Source: an uncultured Oscillospiraceae bacterium (GTDB lineage: Bacteria > Bacillota > Clostridia > Oscillospirales > Oscillospiraceae). From it: a DNA stretch of 44,884 bases. The position numbers and the translations under genes are program-made. Below the pieces are notes generated by a model. It was not told where the DNA came from and made no database searches. It saw only the letters and a program-made list of their open reading frames with translations. The stretch covers positions 1 to 44,884 of the forward strand of contig CAKTKC010000023.1 in the NCBI GenBank assembly GCA_934569225.1. Reading direction: 5' to 3'. The number at the start of each line of letters is the position of its first letter. The stretch's first letter is position 1. Positions 25,068 through 33,478 of the stretch are shown piece by piece.

Positions 25068-25316
25068 ATGACAGACACCATTGAGAAGCGCGCCTGTGAA
25101 GCGGCTGTGTACATGATCGAAACCGGTGCCACCGTCCGGGCCGCCGCCCGGCACCTCGGCATTTCCAAATCCACGGTGCATAAGGACCTGACCCAACGGC
25201 TGAAGCAGTACAATTATGCGCTGTACCTTCAGGTTCGGGAAATTCTGGACGAAAACAAACGGGAGCGTCACATCCGCGGCGGGATGGCAACAAAACGGAA
25301 GTATCAGCATCAATAG
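25068..25316 (+). CDS. spoIIID: Sporulation transcription factor SpoIIID
   Basis: The 82-residue protein aligns by eye with Bacillus SpoIIID over its whole length: IETGATVRAAARHLGISKS then TVHKDLTQRL as the helix-turn-helix, and RERHIRGGMATKRKY as the basic C-terminal region that also contacts DNA. It activates or represses mother-cell genes together with sigma-E and sigma-K. GGAGG precedes the ATG and a sigma-E-like promoter lies upstream. Its presence indicates an endospore-forming lineage. It is monocistronic and ends at a terminator. Confidence 0.95.
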   Translation: MTDTIEKRACEAAVYMIETGATVRAAARHLGISKSTVHKDLTQRLKQYNYALYLQVREILDENKRERHIRGGMATKRKYQHQ

Positions 25317-25320
25317 CGGA

Positions 25321-25358
25321 AATGCGGGATGCCTAACTATTGGGCATTCCGCATTTTT
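25321..25358 (+). terminator. Rho-independent terminator after spoIIID
   Basis: AATGCGGGATGCC (25321-25333) pairs with GGCATTCCGCATT (25343-25355) with one G-T wobble, then a T run. It starts four bases after the spoIIID stop, and its 3' half overlaps the next promoter. Confidence 0.85.
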
Positions 25359-25368
25359 ATGCTATAAT
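25340..25368 (+). promoter_or_regulatory. Promoter of the ECF sigma factor gene, overlapping a terminator
   Basis: TTGGGC (25340-25345), 17 bases, perfect TATAAT (25363-25368). The -35 box lies in the loop and 3' arm of the spoIIID terminator. Confidence 0.55.
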
Positions 25369-25442
25369 GCTGTCAGGAATCCCGCTGGCAAATCGTATTA
25401 TGGTCAGAGGCCTCTAAAAGACATAAGGACGGTGACACATTG

Positions 25443-25925
25443 ATGGATGAATTTCACGCCAGACGGCTGGTAGACCTTTACGCGGATACGATCCTGCGTA
25501 TCAGCTACAGCTACCTGAAACAGACCTGCGATGCAGAGGATATCTGCCAGACTGTCTTTCTGAAATATCTCACCAACGATTGTACATTTGACAGCATTGA
25601 CCACGAAAAAGCATGGATCATCCGAACCACCATCAACGCCTGCAAGGACTACCTGAAAAGTGCCCATTTCCGGCGCACCGTGGCGCTGGATGAAGCCGCT
25701 GCGGTAGCCGCGCCGCCGGTGCCGGACACGGAAGTTTTAGACGCGCTGAAACGGCTGCCGGAGCAGTACCGGATATCCCTGTACCTGTTTTATTATGAAG
25801 AATACTCCGCAAGGGAGATCGCCCAGGTGATGGGCAAATCGGAAGCCAACATCACCCAGTACCTGTCCCGCGGGCGGCGGAAGCTGCGCGCGCTGCTGAC
25901 AGAGGAAAGGAGCCAAGTCGTATGA
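25443..25925 (+). CDS. ECF-type RNA polymerase sigma factor
   Basis: The 160-residue protein has sigma region 2 (YADTILRISYSYLKQTCDAEDICQ) with the DAED-type core-binding motif and AWIIRTTINACKDYLKS at its end. Region 4 is about 95-155 (LKRLPEQYRISLYLFYYEEYSAREIAQVMGKSEANITQYLSRGRRKL). It directs polymerase to genes of an unknown extracytoplasmic response. The ATG at 25443 is preferred; a TTG at 25440 is in frame, and GGTG at 25431 serves either. It overlaps the downstream membrane protein gene by four bases, the usual sigma/anti-sigma layout. Confidence 0.92.
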   Translation: MDEFHARRLVDLYADTILRISYSYLKQTCDAEDICQTVFLKYLTNDCTFDSIDHEKAWIIRTTINACKDYLKSAHFRRTVALDEAAAVAAPPVPDTEVLDALKRLPEQYRISLYLFYYEEYSAREIAQVMGKSEANITQYLSRGRRKLRALLTEERSQVV

Positions 25926-27109
25926 CCCATAATGTAAAATCGGAACTGCGGCGTTCCATGGACGCCATTCACTTTTCCGGAGACGATAAGGAGCGCATGG
26001 TGGCGCTTCTCATGTCCGCCGAAGCCCCGCGCCAGCGCCGGAGCGGGAAGAAGCTCCTGCTGCTGGTTCTGGCGGCCACGCTGGTGGTAGGCGCACTCAC
26101 CGGCGCGGCGGTGTTCACCCGCTGGTCAAAAAGCGCCCAGACCGCCTACAACCCGCCCCAGCAGGTCAAGGAGCAGGCCGAGAAAAGCGGCCTGTCCGTG
26201 ATGCTGGAGGACAAGCAGAAGGAGGTAGCCCCCGGCGAGGTGCTCAGCGCCACCGATCAGGGCATCACCATTACGGCGGTGCAGTCCATTGTGGATAGTT
26301 ACGGCGCCGATCTGTTCTTCCGGGTCGAGGGCTTTACCCTGCCGGAGGGTCGGAATCCCGAACTTTTCTGGAACCGTGACGATGTGACAATCGACGGCTC
26401 CACGGAATTCCACAGTTCCATGACCGGCTGGTTCTATGACGGCACCACCCGCAATGAAGCCGGGGAATGGGTCTACGCCTCCAACGGCCAGCCCGTCGAA
26501 TTCGGGAACGACAAATATCAGTCCGCCATTTACCAATGGGTGGCCAATGACGGAAGTCTGGAGTATCAGATGAATATCCGATTCCAGGATAACGGTGAAC
26601 ACTATTGGGGCAAGGAATTTTCCATTCACTTTAACGGCATTGGCGTTGGGGCTGAAAAGGGCGGCATCATGGAGGAGCCGCTGGTATCCGGCAGCTGGGA
26701 TCTGCACTGGACGCTGACCGGCGCGGACAGCACGAAAAACTCCGTCACCCTCACCCCCAACATGGAGATCGGCGACAGCGGCCTGACCCTATTGGAAGCG
26801 GAAGTCGGTCAGAAAACCATCCGTGCGGTCTATCAGTCGGATCACGACTGGGACGGTTGGAAGCAGCTGGAGATGCTTTCCCCCGGCCTTTATCAAATCT
26901 GCATGAAAGACGGCAGTGCGGTTCGGGTTGTTCCCACTCAGGAGAACTATGCAAGATGGGAAGCAGAACGCATCTGCGAAGTTACATACGAAACCTTCGA
27001 CGGAATTCTGGATGTCTCTGCGCTGGATTCTCTGGCCTACGACAAGGGTTCTGAGATTGGCGCCGACGGGAAACGAGTCCACACCTTTGACTACATTCCC
27101 ATTTCATAA
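25922..27109 (+). CDS. Membrane-anchored DUF4179-type protein, putative anti-sigma factor
   Basis: The 395-residue protein has a cytoplasmic N-terminus of about 40 residues, one transmembrane helix (LLLLVLAATLVVGALTGAAVF, about 44-64), and a large extracytoplasmic beta-rich region. The segment APGEVLSATDQGITITAVQS resembles the DUF4179 domain commonly encoded after ECF sigma factors. Overlap with the sigma gene (ATGA) supports an anti-sigma role: the N-terminus holds the sigma factor and the outer domain senses a signal. No zinc anti-sigma motif is visible, so the inhibitory mechanism is unknown. Confidence 0.75.
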   Translation: MTHNVKSELRRSMDAIHFSGDDKERMVALLMSAEAPRQRRSGKKLLLLVLAATLVVGALTGAAVFTRWSKSAQTAYNPPQQVKEQAEKSGLSVMLEDKQKEVAPGEVLSATDQGITITAVQSIVDSYGADLFFRVEGFTLPEGRNPELFWNRDDVTIDGSTEFHSSMTGWFYDGTTRNEAGEWVYASNGQPVEFGNDKYQSAIYQWVANDGSLEYQMNIRFQDNGEHYWGKEFSIHFNGIGVGAEKGGIMEEPLVSGSWDLHWTLTGADSTKNSVTLTPNMEIGDSGLTLLEAEVGQKTIRAVYQSDHDWDGWKQLEMLSPGLYQICMKDGSAVRVVPTQENYARWEAERICEVTYETFDGILDVSALDSLAYDKGSEIGADGKRVHTFDYIPIS

Positions 27110-27151
27110 GTTGGCAAACCGGCAAAGAAATCGGGGCTTTGCCGTGAACCA

Positions 27152-27197
27152 AACACCCCCTTATGTAGGTTTATCACTACATAAGGGGGTGTTTTTT
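27152..27197. terminator. Strong terminator after the ECF sigma operon
   Basis: Seventeen perfect base pairs (27152-27168 with 27177-27193, CACCCCCTTATGTAG core) around an eight-base loop, followed by four further T residues (six in all counting those in the stem). It may also serve the convergent minus-strand gene. Confidence 0.93.
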
Positions 27198-27281
27198 CTA
27201 TTGTCCGGCTTTACCGGTGCTGTTCACACTGTCAGAGAGTATTTTTATCATTTCCGAAGGAACTTCCCGGAATGTCCGCTC

Positions 27282-28067
27282 TTAAGCGTTCCACTCCGCC
27301 GCCCATTTCCGGAAGGCGGTTTTGCCGCTTTCCTGCCGCATCCGGGCGAGCCATGCCCCGCACTTTGCCTTGTCGCCCCGGTTCCGGGCATCCATGGCGA
27401 GGACCTGAAGAAGTTCCAGACTCCTGAGCTTATAGCCCGACCGGTCCAGCTGTGCCTCCAGCTGCTCCCGGTCAACGGGCTGTCCGGCAGCGGCATCCCG
27501 GCGGGCTTCCAAAAGGGACAAGCTCTCCTGAAGATTTTTCCGAAGCGCCGCTTTTCCGCCGCTGAGGGCGATAATTCCCCGCAGCCCCTCCATCGCCTCG
27601 TCAGCATTCTCTCCCAGCGCCAGCTCCGCCCGGGCAAGGTCGGCATACCACACCCCCGCCACGGGGGCGTCCGTATAGAAGCGGGCGGGAAGCTCCCCCA
27701 GCACAGACTTCGCCTCAGCATAGCGGCCCGCCGCGAAATAGCCGTCGGAAAGGTAAAACCGGCAGACCATACCGTCCCGGCTCTCCCCGGGGATCCGCCG
27801 GGCCACGGGCAGGAACTGCTCCAGAAACGCCTCCGGGTCCAGATCCATGTGCAGAATACCCAGCATTCCGGTACAGGCGACGGAAGCGGTGATGTTCCCC
27901 AGCAGCCGTGCGGCCGTGCAGCCGATGCCCAGCAGCAGTACGGAGGCAAGAACAGGAATGTACACCGCCCGCCCCCGGTTTCGCATCCACACAAAAACCG
28001 TCAGAACCACGGTAAGAGCCAGCGTCACGCCCATGACGATCCGGCTTCGACGAAATCCTCGATACAT
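27282..28067 (-). CDS. Membrane protein of unknown function with helical repeat region
   Basis: The 261-residue protein has two N-terminal transmembrane helices (IVMGVTLALTVVLTVFVWM at about 10-28 and IPVLASVLLLGIGCTAARLLG at about 36-56). A soluble alpha-helical domain follows with TPR-like spacing (AGRYAEAKSVLGEL, ADLARAELALGENADEA, RSLELLQVLAMDARNRGDKAKC). I do not recognise a named family. Of two adjacent ATGs, 28067 is chosen because AGGAGG lies seven bases upstream; the ATG at 28073 is too close. It faces away from the MBL gene and has its own promoter. Confidence 0.75.
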   Translation of the reverse strand: MYRGFRRSRIVMGVTLALTVVLTVFVWMRNRGRAVYIPVLASVLLLGIGCTAARLLGNITASVACTGMLGILHMDLDPEAFLEQFLPVARRIPGESRDGMVCRFYLSDGYFAAGRYAEAKSVLGELPARFYTDAPVAGVWYADLARAELALGENADEAMEGLRGIIALSGGKAALRKNLQESLSLLEARRDAAAGQPVDREQLEAQLDRSGYKLRSLELLQVLAMDARNRGDKAKCGAWLARMRQESGKTAFRKWAAEWNA

Positions 28068-28164
28068 ATCCATTCCTCCTGTTTTCTCCGGCGCTCCACC
28101 GTCAAATTGCTGTCCAAGTCTCTGTGATCCAAGCTGTTTTCTGTTACAGATGCACAGTGATGGT

Positions 28165-28193
28165 ATTATAGCAGCCTCGGCAGGAAAAAGCAA
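28165..28193 (-). promoter_or_regulatory. Promoter of the unknown membrane protein gene
   Basis: On the minus strand TTGCTT (28193-28188), 17 bases, perfect TATAAT (28170-28165). The 323-base intergenic region (28068-28390) holds this promoter, the divergent one, and no gene. Confidence 0.65.
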
Positions 28194-28277
28194 CGGCGGC
28201 CGGTGAAAATGCAGACCCAGCACAATAAAGTGTCGATTCCCGGCGCGGATTTCAGGACAGGTCACAAATAATCCCTA

Positions 28278-28306
28278 TTTCTTTTTTCGACAATATGGTG
28301 TATAAT
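28278..28306 (+). promoter_or_regulatory. Promoter upstream of the MBL/CdaR genes
   Basis: Perfect TATAAT at 28301-28306 with a weak -35 TTTCTT at 28278-28283 (17-base spacer), in an AT-rich stretch 85 bases before the start codon. Confidence 0.45.
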
Positions 28307-28390
28307 GATAATAAATCAAGAAAACGACAGTCAAATTTATGCAAAACCATCAATAAATATGTATGAATTATGACCGAACGGAGGGCTGAT

Positions 28391-29221
28391 ATGGTACGGG
28401 TCACAGCACTGATGGACGATCACGCTTCGGAGCACAAAGCGCTGACTGCGGAGCACGGACTTTCTTACCTTGTGGAAATGCCGGAGCTGCGGCTGCTGTT
28501 CGACTGCGGCGCCTCGGCGGTTCCTATGGCCAACGCCCACAGACTGGGGCTGAGCCTGAAGAAGCTGGACGCCGTGGTTCTGAGTCACAGTCACTACGAC
28601 CACGCCGCCGGATACCGGGATCTCATTGAGGCGGGTCTTGGCTCCCGGCATCTTTATATAGGCCCCGGCTTCTTCCGGAAGAAGTTCGCCTTCGACGGCC
28701 TGCGCTACACGGATCTCTCCGCCGGGTTCGGCGAGGACTTTCTGCAAGATCACGGGATCACTGCCCATGTGACCGACGGCGTTTTGGAGCTGGCCCCCGG
28801 CGTATATCTGGTCTCAGGCTTCCCCCGGGTGACGCCCTTTGAGACGATCCCGGAGCGGTTCGTCTGTCTGGCGGAAGACGGCTTCCGGCGGGATGATTTT
28901 CCAGATGAACAATGTCTGGTGCTGGAGCGGGGCGGAAAGCTGTACCTCTTTGTCGGCTGCTCTCACCCCGGCATTCTGAATATGGTGCGGCACGTCTTTT
29001 CGGTGCTGAATAAGCCCGTGGCTGCCGTGTTCGGCGGCACCCATCTGGTGGAAGCCGGAAAAGATCGGATCCTGAACACCGTGAACGTGCTGCGGGAGAT
29101 GGGGATGGAGACACTGGGCCTGAGTCACTGTTCCGGCGACGCCGCCGAAGCACTGGCCAGAGACGTATCCGGCGTCCGGGTGTGCCATCTGGCCTGCGGA
29201 GACAGCATTTTCCTGGAGTAA
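28391..29221 (+). CDS. MBL-fold metallo-hydrolase
   Basis: The 276-residue metallo-beta-lactamase-fold protein has the dinuclear metal motif HSHYDH, plus later ligands in VGCSHPGI and GLSHCSGD. It resembles the branch that includes the proteins annotated as dihydropterin ribofuranosylaminobenzene phosphate synthase homologues (DUF, MBL) rather than beta-lactamases or RNases. The substrate is unknown. GGAGG precedes the ATG at 28391. Six bases separate it from the CdaR-type regulator, so they are co-transcribed. Confidence 0.85.
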   Translation: MVRVTALMDDHASEHKALTAEHGLSYLVEMPELRLLFDCGASAVPMANAHRLGLSLKKLDAVVLSHSHYDHAAGYRDLIEAGLGSRHLYIGPGFFRKKFAFDGLRYTDLSAGFGEDFLQDHGITAHVTDGVLELAPGVYLVSGFPRVTPFETIPERFVCLAEDGFRRDDFPDEQCLVLERGGKLYLFVGCSHPGILNMVRHVFSVLNKPVAAVFGGTHLVEAGKDRILNTVNVLREMGMETLGLSHCSGDAAEALARDVSGVRVCHLACGDSIFLE

Positions 29222-29227
29222 CGGCCT

Positions 29228-30346
29228 ATGCTGCTGGAAGAATTGGCGGAAGATCTGGTCAGCGCCACCTCCGGGCTGCTGGACGGGCGGATCATCAATA
29301 TCATGAATCCGGATGGTATCATCATCGCCTCCACCCAGCCGGAGCGGATCGGCACCTTCCACAAGGGTGCACGGGACGCCGCCGTCAGCGGCAAGCCCGT
29401 CAGCATCCGCCCGGATCAGATTCAAGAGTACAGCGGCGCCCGGGAGGGCTACAATATGCCGCTGCGGGTAGGCGGAAATATCATCGGCGTGGTGGGTATC
29501 TACGGGGAACCGTCCGAGATCCGTTATCTTGCCCATCTGGTGGAGGTCTACACCGAGAAATATTATCAGCTGGAAGCGCTGATGCGTCCCCAGTACGCGC
29601 AGGGTGCGCTGAAAAGCATTCTGCTTTCCAAGCTTCTGGAGGGCAGCGCAAAGAGCATCGCGGAGGCAGAGACCCTGATCAAGTCCCGGAACCTTATCCT
29701 GCGCTACCCCGTCCGGGTGGCTCTGCTGGCGGACAATGATGGAAAAAACCTCACGGCGCAGCAGGCGGAGGCGGAATTCCACCGCTGGGAAAGCGCCGGA
29801 GCGCTTTCGGGGACGGAAGATCTGTGGAGTCTCATCGACGGACGTCTCATCCTGCTTCTTTCCGACAGACCGGGCCGCAAAGCGGAAGACGTCCAGACCG
29901 CCCTTCGGCTGAACCTGAGTCTTCCGGTTCAGGCTCCATGGGAAATCCAGCGGGCCTATCAGCAGGTGCTTCTGCTGGACTCCTTCACGGACAGCGGCCG
30001 CAACCTTCTGAGCGATCCGGATACCCGGCTGCGGTACATGCTTCGCCGCACGGCGGTGGAGAATCAGGATTTCGCGGAGGAAATGCTGGCCCGGCTGGAC
30101 CGGAATTTCTCCCCCGCGGAACAGAAATCCCTGCTGTACACGGCGCAATGCTACTATGCCTGCGAAAAGAGCGTCACCCGGGCCGCTGCCCAGCTGTACG
30201 TCCACAAGAACACCCTGCTCTACCGGCTGCACAAGCTCTGGAGCACCCTCGGTGTGGACGACAGCGGCGAATTCCAGCAGGAGTTCACTGTGCGGCTGAT
30301 CCTTGAATACTATCTTGGTAAACAAGGCCCTCGGGCCTTAAAATAA
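29228..30346 (+). CDS. CdaR family transcriptional regulator (sugar diacid / glycerate regulator)
   Basis: The 372-residue protein has an N-terminal sugar-diacid recognition domain (about 5-135; MNPDGIIIASTQPERIGTFH and NMPLRVGGNIIGVVGIYG are typical). A GGDEF-like linker follows, then a C-terminal PucR-type helix-turn-helix (about 310-360; SVTRAAAQLYVHKNTLLYRL). E. coli CdaR activates glycerate and glucarate/galactarate genes. The next genes, a GntP permease and a glycerate kinase, fit that role exactly. A short hairpin at the end of the gene (AAGGCC/GGCCTT, about 30323) has no T run and is not called a terminator. Confidence 0.9.
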   Translation: MLLEELAEDLVSATSGLLDGRIINIMNPDGIIIASTQPERIGTFHKGARDAAVSGKPVSIRPDQIQEYSGAREGYNMPLRVGGNIIGVVGIYGEPSEIRYLAHLVEVYTEKYYQLEALMRPQYAQGALKSILLSKLLEGSAKSIAEAETLIKSRNLILRYPVRVALLADNDGKNLTAQQAEAEFHRWESAGALSGTEDLWSLIDGRLILLLSDRPGRKAEDVQTALRLNLSLPVQAPWEIQRAYQQVLLLDSFTDSGRNLLSDPDTRLRYMLRRTAVENQDFAEEMLARLDRNFSPAEQKSLLYTAQCYYACEKSVTRAAAQLYVHKNTLLYRLHKLWSTLGVDDSGEFQQEFTVRLILEYYLGKQGPRALK

Positions 30347-30382
30347 GGGCATTGAAAAAATGTCCAAAAGGAGGATACATTC

Positions 30383-31738
30383 ATGCAAACCTTTTTCCTG
30401 TTCGCACTCATCATAGCGTCAGTCGGACTGATGGTCATCGCCATTTCCAAATGGAAGATCCATCCTTTCATCGTCATGACGGTCATTGCGCTTCTGGTCG
30501 GTCTGATCTGGGGCGCCGTGTATCCGGAGTCTGAGCTGACCCCCGCCAAGGTCGTAGACAGCGTCAAGAGCGGCTTCGGCGGCATTATGACGAGCATCGG
30601 CATCGTGATTCTCTGCGGTACCATCATCGGCACCATTCTGGAGAAGACCGGCGCCGCGCTGACCATGGCAAACGCCATCCTGAAACTGGTCGGCAAGAAA
30701 AACAGCGTGGTCGCCATGGGCGCCATGGGCTATGTGACCGGTATCCCTGTGTTCTGTGATTCCGGCTTCGTGGTCCTGTCCCCCATCAGCCGTGCTCTGG
30801 CCGCCCAGTCCAACGTCTCTCTGGCCGTTATGGGCACCGCGCTTTCCGGCGGTCTGTACGCCACCCACTGCCTGGTTCCTCCTACCCCCGGCCCCATTGC
30901 CATGGCCGGTACGCTGAACGCGGATCTGGGCCTGACCATTCTTGTCGGTCTGGTGATCTCCATTCCCGCCGTTGTGGTTGCCGTCCTGTATGCCAAGCTG
31001 GTAGCCAGCAAGATCGACATCCCCGCCAACTCCGAGTATACGCTGGATGAGCTGAAGGAAAAGTACGGCAAGCTGCCCGGTACTCTGCACAGCTTCTCCC
31101 CCATTCTGCTGCCCATCGTGCTGATTGCCCTGTCCTCCGTGGCCGCCTTCCCCGGCAGCCCCTTCGGCACCGGCTTCCTGTACACCTTCATCACCTTCAT
31201 CGGCAATCCCGTTGTGGCTCTGCTGCTGGGTGTGTTCCTTGCCATAACGCTGATCCCCGCGCAGGAAAGATCCCATACTCTGGAGTGGGTCACTCAGGGC
31301 GTTACGGACAGCGCTGCCATCCTCGCCATCACCGGTGCAGGCGGCTCCTTCGGCGCCATCCTGAAGCTCCTGCCCATCGCTGATTCCGTCGGCGGTCTTG
31401 TCAGCACCGGCATCGGCATTCTGATCCCCTTCATCATTGCCTGCATCCTGAAGCTGGCCATGGGCGCTTCCACTGTCGCGATGATCACCACCGCCGGTAT
31501 GATGGCGCCTCTGATGGAGACCATGGGCTATACCTCCCCGCTGGCAAAGGTTCTGGTCGTTATGGCCATCGGCGCCGGCTCCATGGTTGCCTCCCATGCC
31601 AACGACTCCTACTTCTGGGTCGTGTCTCAGTTCTCCGACATGAAGACCGAAGAGGCCTACAAGTGCCAGACCGGTATGACCGCGGTCATGGGTATCACCA
31701 TCATCATTCTGCTGTTCGTGATCTCTCTGTTCATCTGA
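30383..31738 (+). CDS. GntP family sugar-acid permease
   Basis: The 451-residue, about twelve-helix protein resembles gluconate:proton symporters. Conserved segments include GFGGIMTSIGIVILCGTIIG, ATHCLVPPTPGPIAMAG, ASTVAMITTAGMMAPL and ASHANDSYFWVVSQFS. GntP relatives carry gluconate, glycerate or related hydroxy acids. Between a CdaR regulator and a glycerate kinase, glycerate is the likeliest substrate (inference). AAAGGAGG precedes the ATG. A terminator follows, so the kinase gene is probably transcribed separately or by read-through. Confidence 0.91.
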   Translation: MQTFFLFALIIASVGLMVIAISKWKIHPFIVMTVIALLVGLIWGAVYPESELTPAKVVDSVKSGFGGIMTSIGIVILCGTIIGTILEKTGAALTMANAILKLVGKKNSVVAMGAMGYVTGIPVFCDSGFVVLSPISRALAAQSNVSLAVMGTALSGGLYATHCLVPPTPGPIAMAGTLNADLGLTILVGLVISIPAVVVAVLYAKLVASKIDIPANSEYTLDELKEKYGKLPGTLHSFSPILLPIVLIALSSVAAFPGSPFGTGFLYTFITFIGNPVVALLLGVFLAITLIPAQERSHTLEWVTQGVTDSAAILAITGAGGSFGAILKLLPIADSVGGLVSTGIGILIPFIIACILKLAMGASTVAMITTAGMMAPLMETMGYTSPLAKVLVVMAIGAGSMVASHANDSYFWVVSQFSDMKTEEAYKCQTGMTAVMGITIIILLFVISLFI

Positions 31739-31751
31739 TCATACATCCTAA

Positions 31752-31791
31752 GCCGGGCCGCCGCTGCGGCGGCCCGGCACTTTTCTTTTTC
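31752..31791 (+). terminator. Rho-independent terminator after the GntP gene
   Basis: Twelve perfect GC pairs (GCCGGGCCGCCG at 31752-31763 with 31767-31778, CTG loop) followed by ACTTTTCTTTTTC. Confidence 0.88.
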
Positions 31792-31896
31792 TGAGGAAAT
31801 CAGAAGCTCCGGCCACGCGGCATTGGAGGCCGCGCCGCCGGTTTTGTCCCTTCGGACTGAAAATCTGAATTACGACCCATTGAAGGAGCATGAACC

Positions 31897-33144
31897 ATGC
31901 ATATGGAAGAACAGAAAATCCGGGAAGACGCCCGGAAAATAATGGATGCGGCACTGCACGCGGCGCTGCCGGATACCGCCGTGGAGAAGGCGCTGGCGGA
32001 GATGCCCGACGCTTCGGGCAGACTCATCCTTGTGGCCGCGGGCAAGGCCGCGTGGCAGATGGCCGCCGCCGCGTACCGAATCCTTGGGGAAAGGATCGAC
32101 GACGGCATCGTCATCACCAAACACGGCCACGCCATGGGCGCCATCGGCAATCTGATGATCCGGGAAGCCGGGCATCCGGTGCCCGACGCGGACTCCTACA
32201 GCGCCACGGAAGCAGCCCTGACCATGACGGCCGGGCTGAAGGAAACGGACACGGTTCTGTTTCTGCTGTCCGGCGGCGGCTCGGCGCTGTTTGAAAAGCC
32301 CCTGATCCCGCCGGAGGAGATGGATGACATCACCCGGCAGCTGCTGGCCTGCGGCGCGGACATTGTGGAGATCAACACCCTGCGCAAACGGCTGTCCGCC
32401 GTAAAGGGCGGTAAATTTGCCCAGCACGCAGCCCCCGCCCGGGTGTATTCTGTGGTTCTGTCGGACATTCTGGGAGACCCGCTGGACATGATCGCATCCG
32501 GCCCTGCCTATCCGGACAGTTCCACCGCCGAACAGGCCCGGGCCGTTGTAAAAAAGTACGGGCTGAAGCTTTCGGCAGCTGCTCTGGAGCTGCTGGACAG
32601 GGAAACCCCGAAGCAGCTGGACAATGTGACCACCCGCATCACCGGCTCCGTCCGGCAGCTGTGCGCCGCGGCGTCCGAAACCTGCCAGACGCTGGGCTAT
32701 ACCCCCGTTGTTCTGACGGCATCACTGGCCTGTGAGGCCCGGGAGGCCGGCGCGTTTCTGGGAGCCGTCGCCCAATACCATCAGGATTCGGCCCGGTCCC
32801 TTGCCTTTATTGCGGGCGGTGAGACCGTGGTGCATCTGACGGGAACCGGCAAGGGCGGACGGAATCAGGAAATCGCGCTGGCAGGGGCGAAGCTTATGGA
32901 CGGCCTTGCGGGCACGGCCCTGTTCTCCCTCGGCTCCGACGGCACCGACGGCCCCACTGACGCGGCAGGTGGTATCGTCACCGGAGAAACAGCCGGGACA
33001 CTGCGGGAAGCCGGTGTGGACATTGACCGTGTTCTGAAGGACAACGACGCCTACCACGCGCTGGCAAAGGCCGACAGCCTGATCTTTACCGGCCCCACCG
33101 GCACCAATGTCAACGACCTGACGGTGCTGCTGATTCGGCGATAA
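31897..33144 (+). CDS. Glycerate 2-kinase, GK-II/MOFRL family
   Basis: The 415-residue protein has the class II glycerate kinase layout. An N-terminal DUF4147 domain includes ILVAAGKAAWQMAAAAY, LFLLSGGGSALFE and SVVLSDILGDPLDMIASGPAYPD. The C-terminal MOFRL domain includes GKGGRNQEIALAGA, SLGSDGTDGPTDAAGG and GPTGTNVNDLTVLL. It phosphorylates glycerate to 2-phosphoglycerate, feeding lower glycolysis. AAGGAG eight bases before 31897 fixes the start. It closes the regulator-permease-kinase glycerate module. Confidence 0.94.
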   Translation: MHMEEQKIREDARKIMDAALHAALPDTAVEKALAEMPDASGRLILVAAGKAAWQMAAAAYRILGERIDDGIVITKHGHAMGAIGNLMIREAGHPVPDADSYSATEAALTMTAGLKETDTVLFLLSGGGSALFEKPLIPPEEMDDITRQLLACGADIVEINTLRKRLSAVKGGKFAQHAAPARVYSVVLSDILGDPLDMIASGPAYPDSSTAEQARAVVKKYGLKLSAAALELLDRETPKQLDNVTTRITGSVRQLCAAASETCQTLGYTPVVLTASLACEAREAGAFLGAVAQYHQDSARSLAFIAGGETVVHLTGTGKGGRNQEIALAGAKLMDGLAGTALFSLGSDGTDGPTDAAGGIVTGETAGTLREAGVDIDRVLKDNDAYHALAKADSLIFTGPTGTNVNDLTVLLIRR

Positions 33145-33162
33145 ACCAAACCCACACTTCTC

Positions 33163-33192
33163 AGGGCTGCCTTTGCAGGCAGCCCTTTTTTG
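33163..33192 (+). terminator. Rho-independent terminator after the glycerate kinase gene
   Basis: Nine perfect pairs (AGGGCTGCC at 33163-33171, GGCAGCCCT at 33178-33186) around TTTGCA, followed by T residues. Confidence 0.9.
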
Positions 33193-33265
33193 TAAAAAAT
33201 GATTTCCCCGGAACGGACGTTATACGTTATAATAGCGCAAAATACCTTACAGACCGCACCCCTTC

Positions 33266-33297
33266 TGTCAAAAAAGGCCAACCGCCTTTTTGACAGT
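33266..33297. repeat. Palindromic hairpin downstream of the small minus-strand gene
   Basis: CTGTCAAAAAAGGC pairs with GCCTTTTTGACAG except for one extra A, and a second stem (AGCGGC/GCCGCT, 33301-33322) sits next to it. It may end the small minus-strand transcript, although no clean T run follows, or belong to a dispersed repeat. Confidence 0.4.
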
Positions 33298-33331
33298 CTA
33301 AGCGGCGGGTTTCCCTGCCGCTGCCTTCGTC

Positions 33332-33433
33332 CTATAGATCGTCCGCGTCCTGCACCGGCTTTTCCTCCGGGTGCCTGACCAGCCCCGTGTAGCTGCCAAA
33401 GGGGTCGGTCACGATTTTCTCTTTTTTCGCCAT
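33332..33433 (-). CDS. Small conserved-type protein of 33 residues
   Basis: A 34-codon frame starts with ATG at 33433 behind a textbook GGAGGTGA five bases upstream and ends TAG at 33332-33334. The product is hydrophilic and charged: it begins MAKKEKIVTDPFGSYTG, has a central proline-rich segment, and ends PVQDADDL. There is no membrane segment or signal. I recall similar short proteins sharing the DPFGSYTG and PVQDADDL ends in clostridial genomes, but no function is known to me. It lies alone between the glycerate kinase terminator and rlmH, divergent from rlmH. Confidence 0.7.
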   Translation of the reverse strand: MAKKEKIVTDPFGSYTGLVRHPEEKPVQDADDL

Positions 33434-33478
33434 GTTCTCACCTCCATGGCTATTGTCTGCCCATCGGCAGCAATTATG

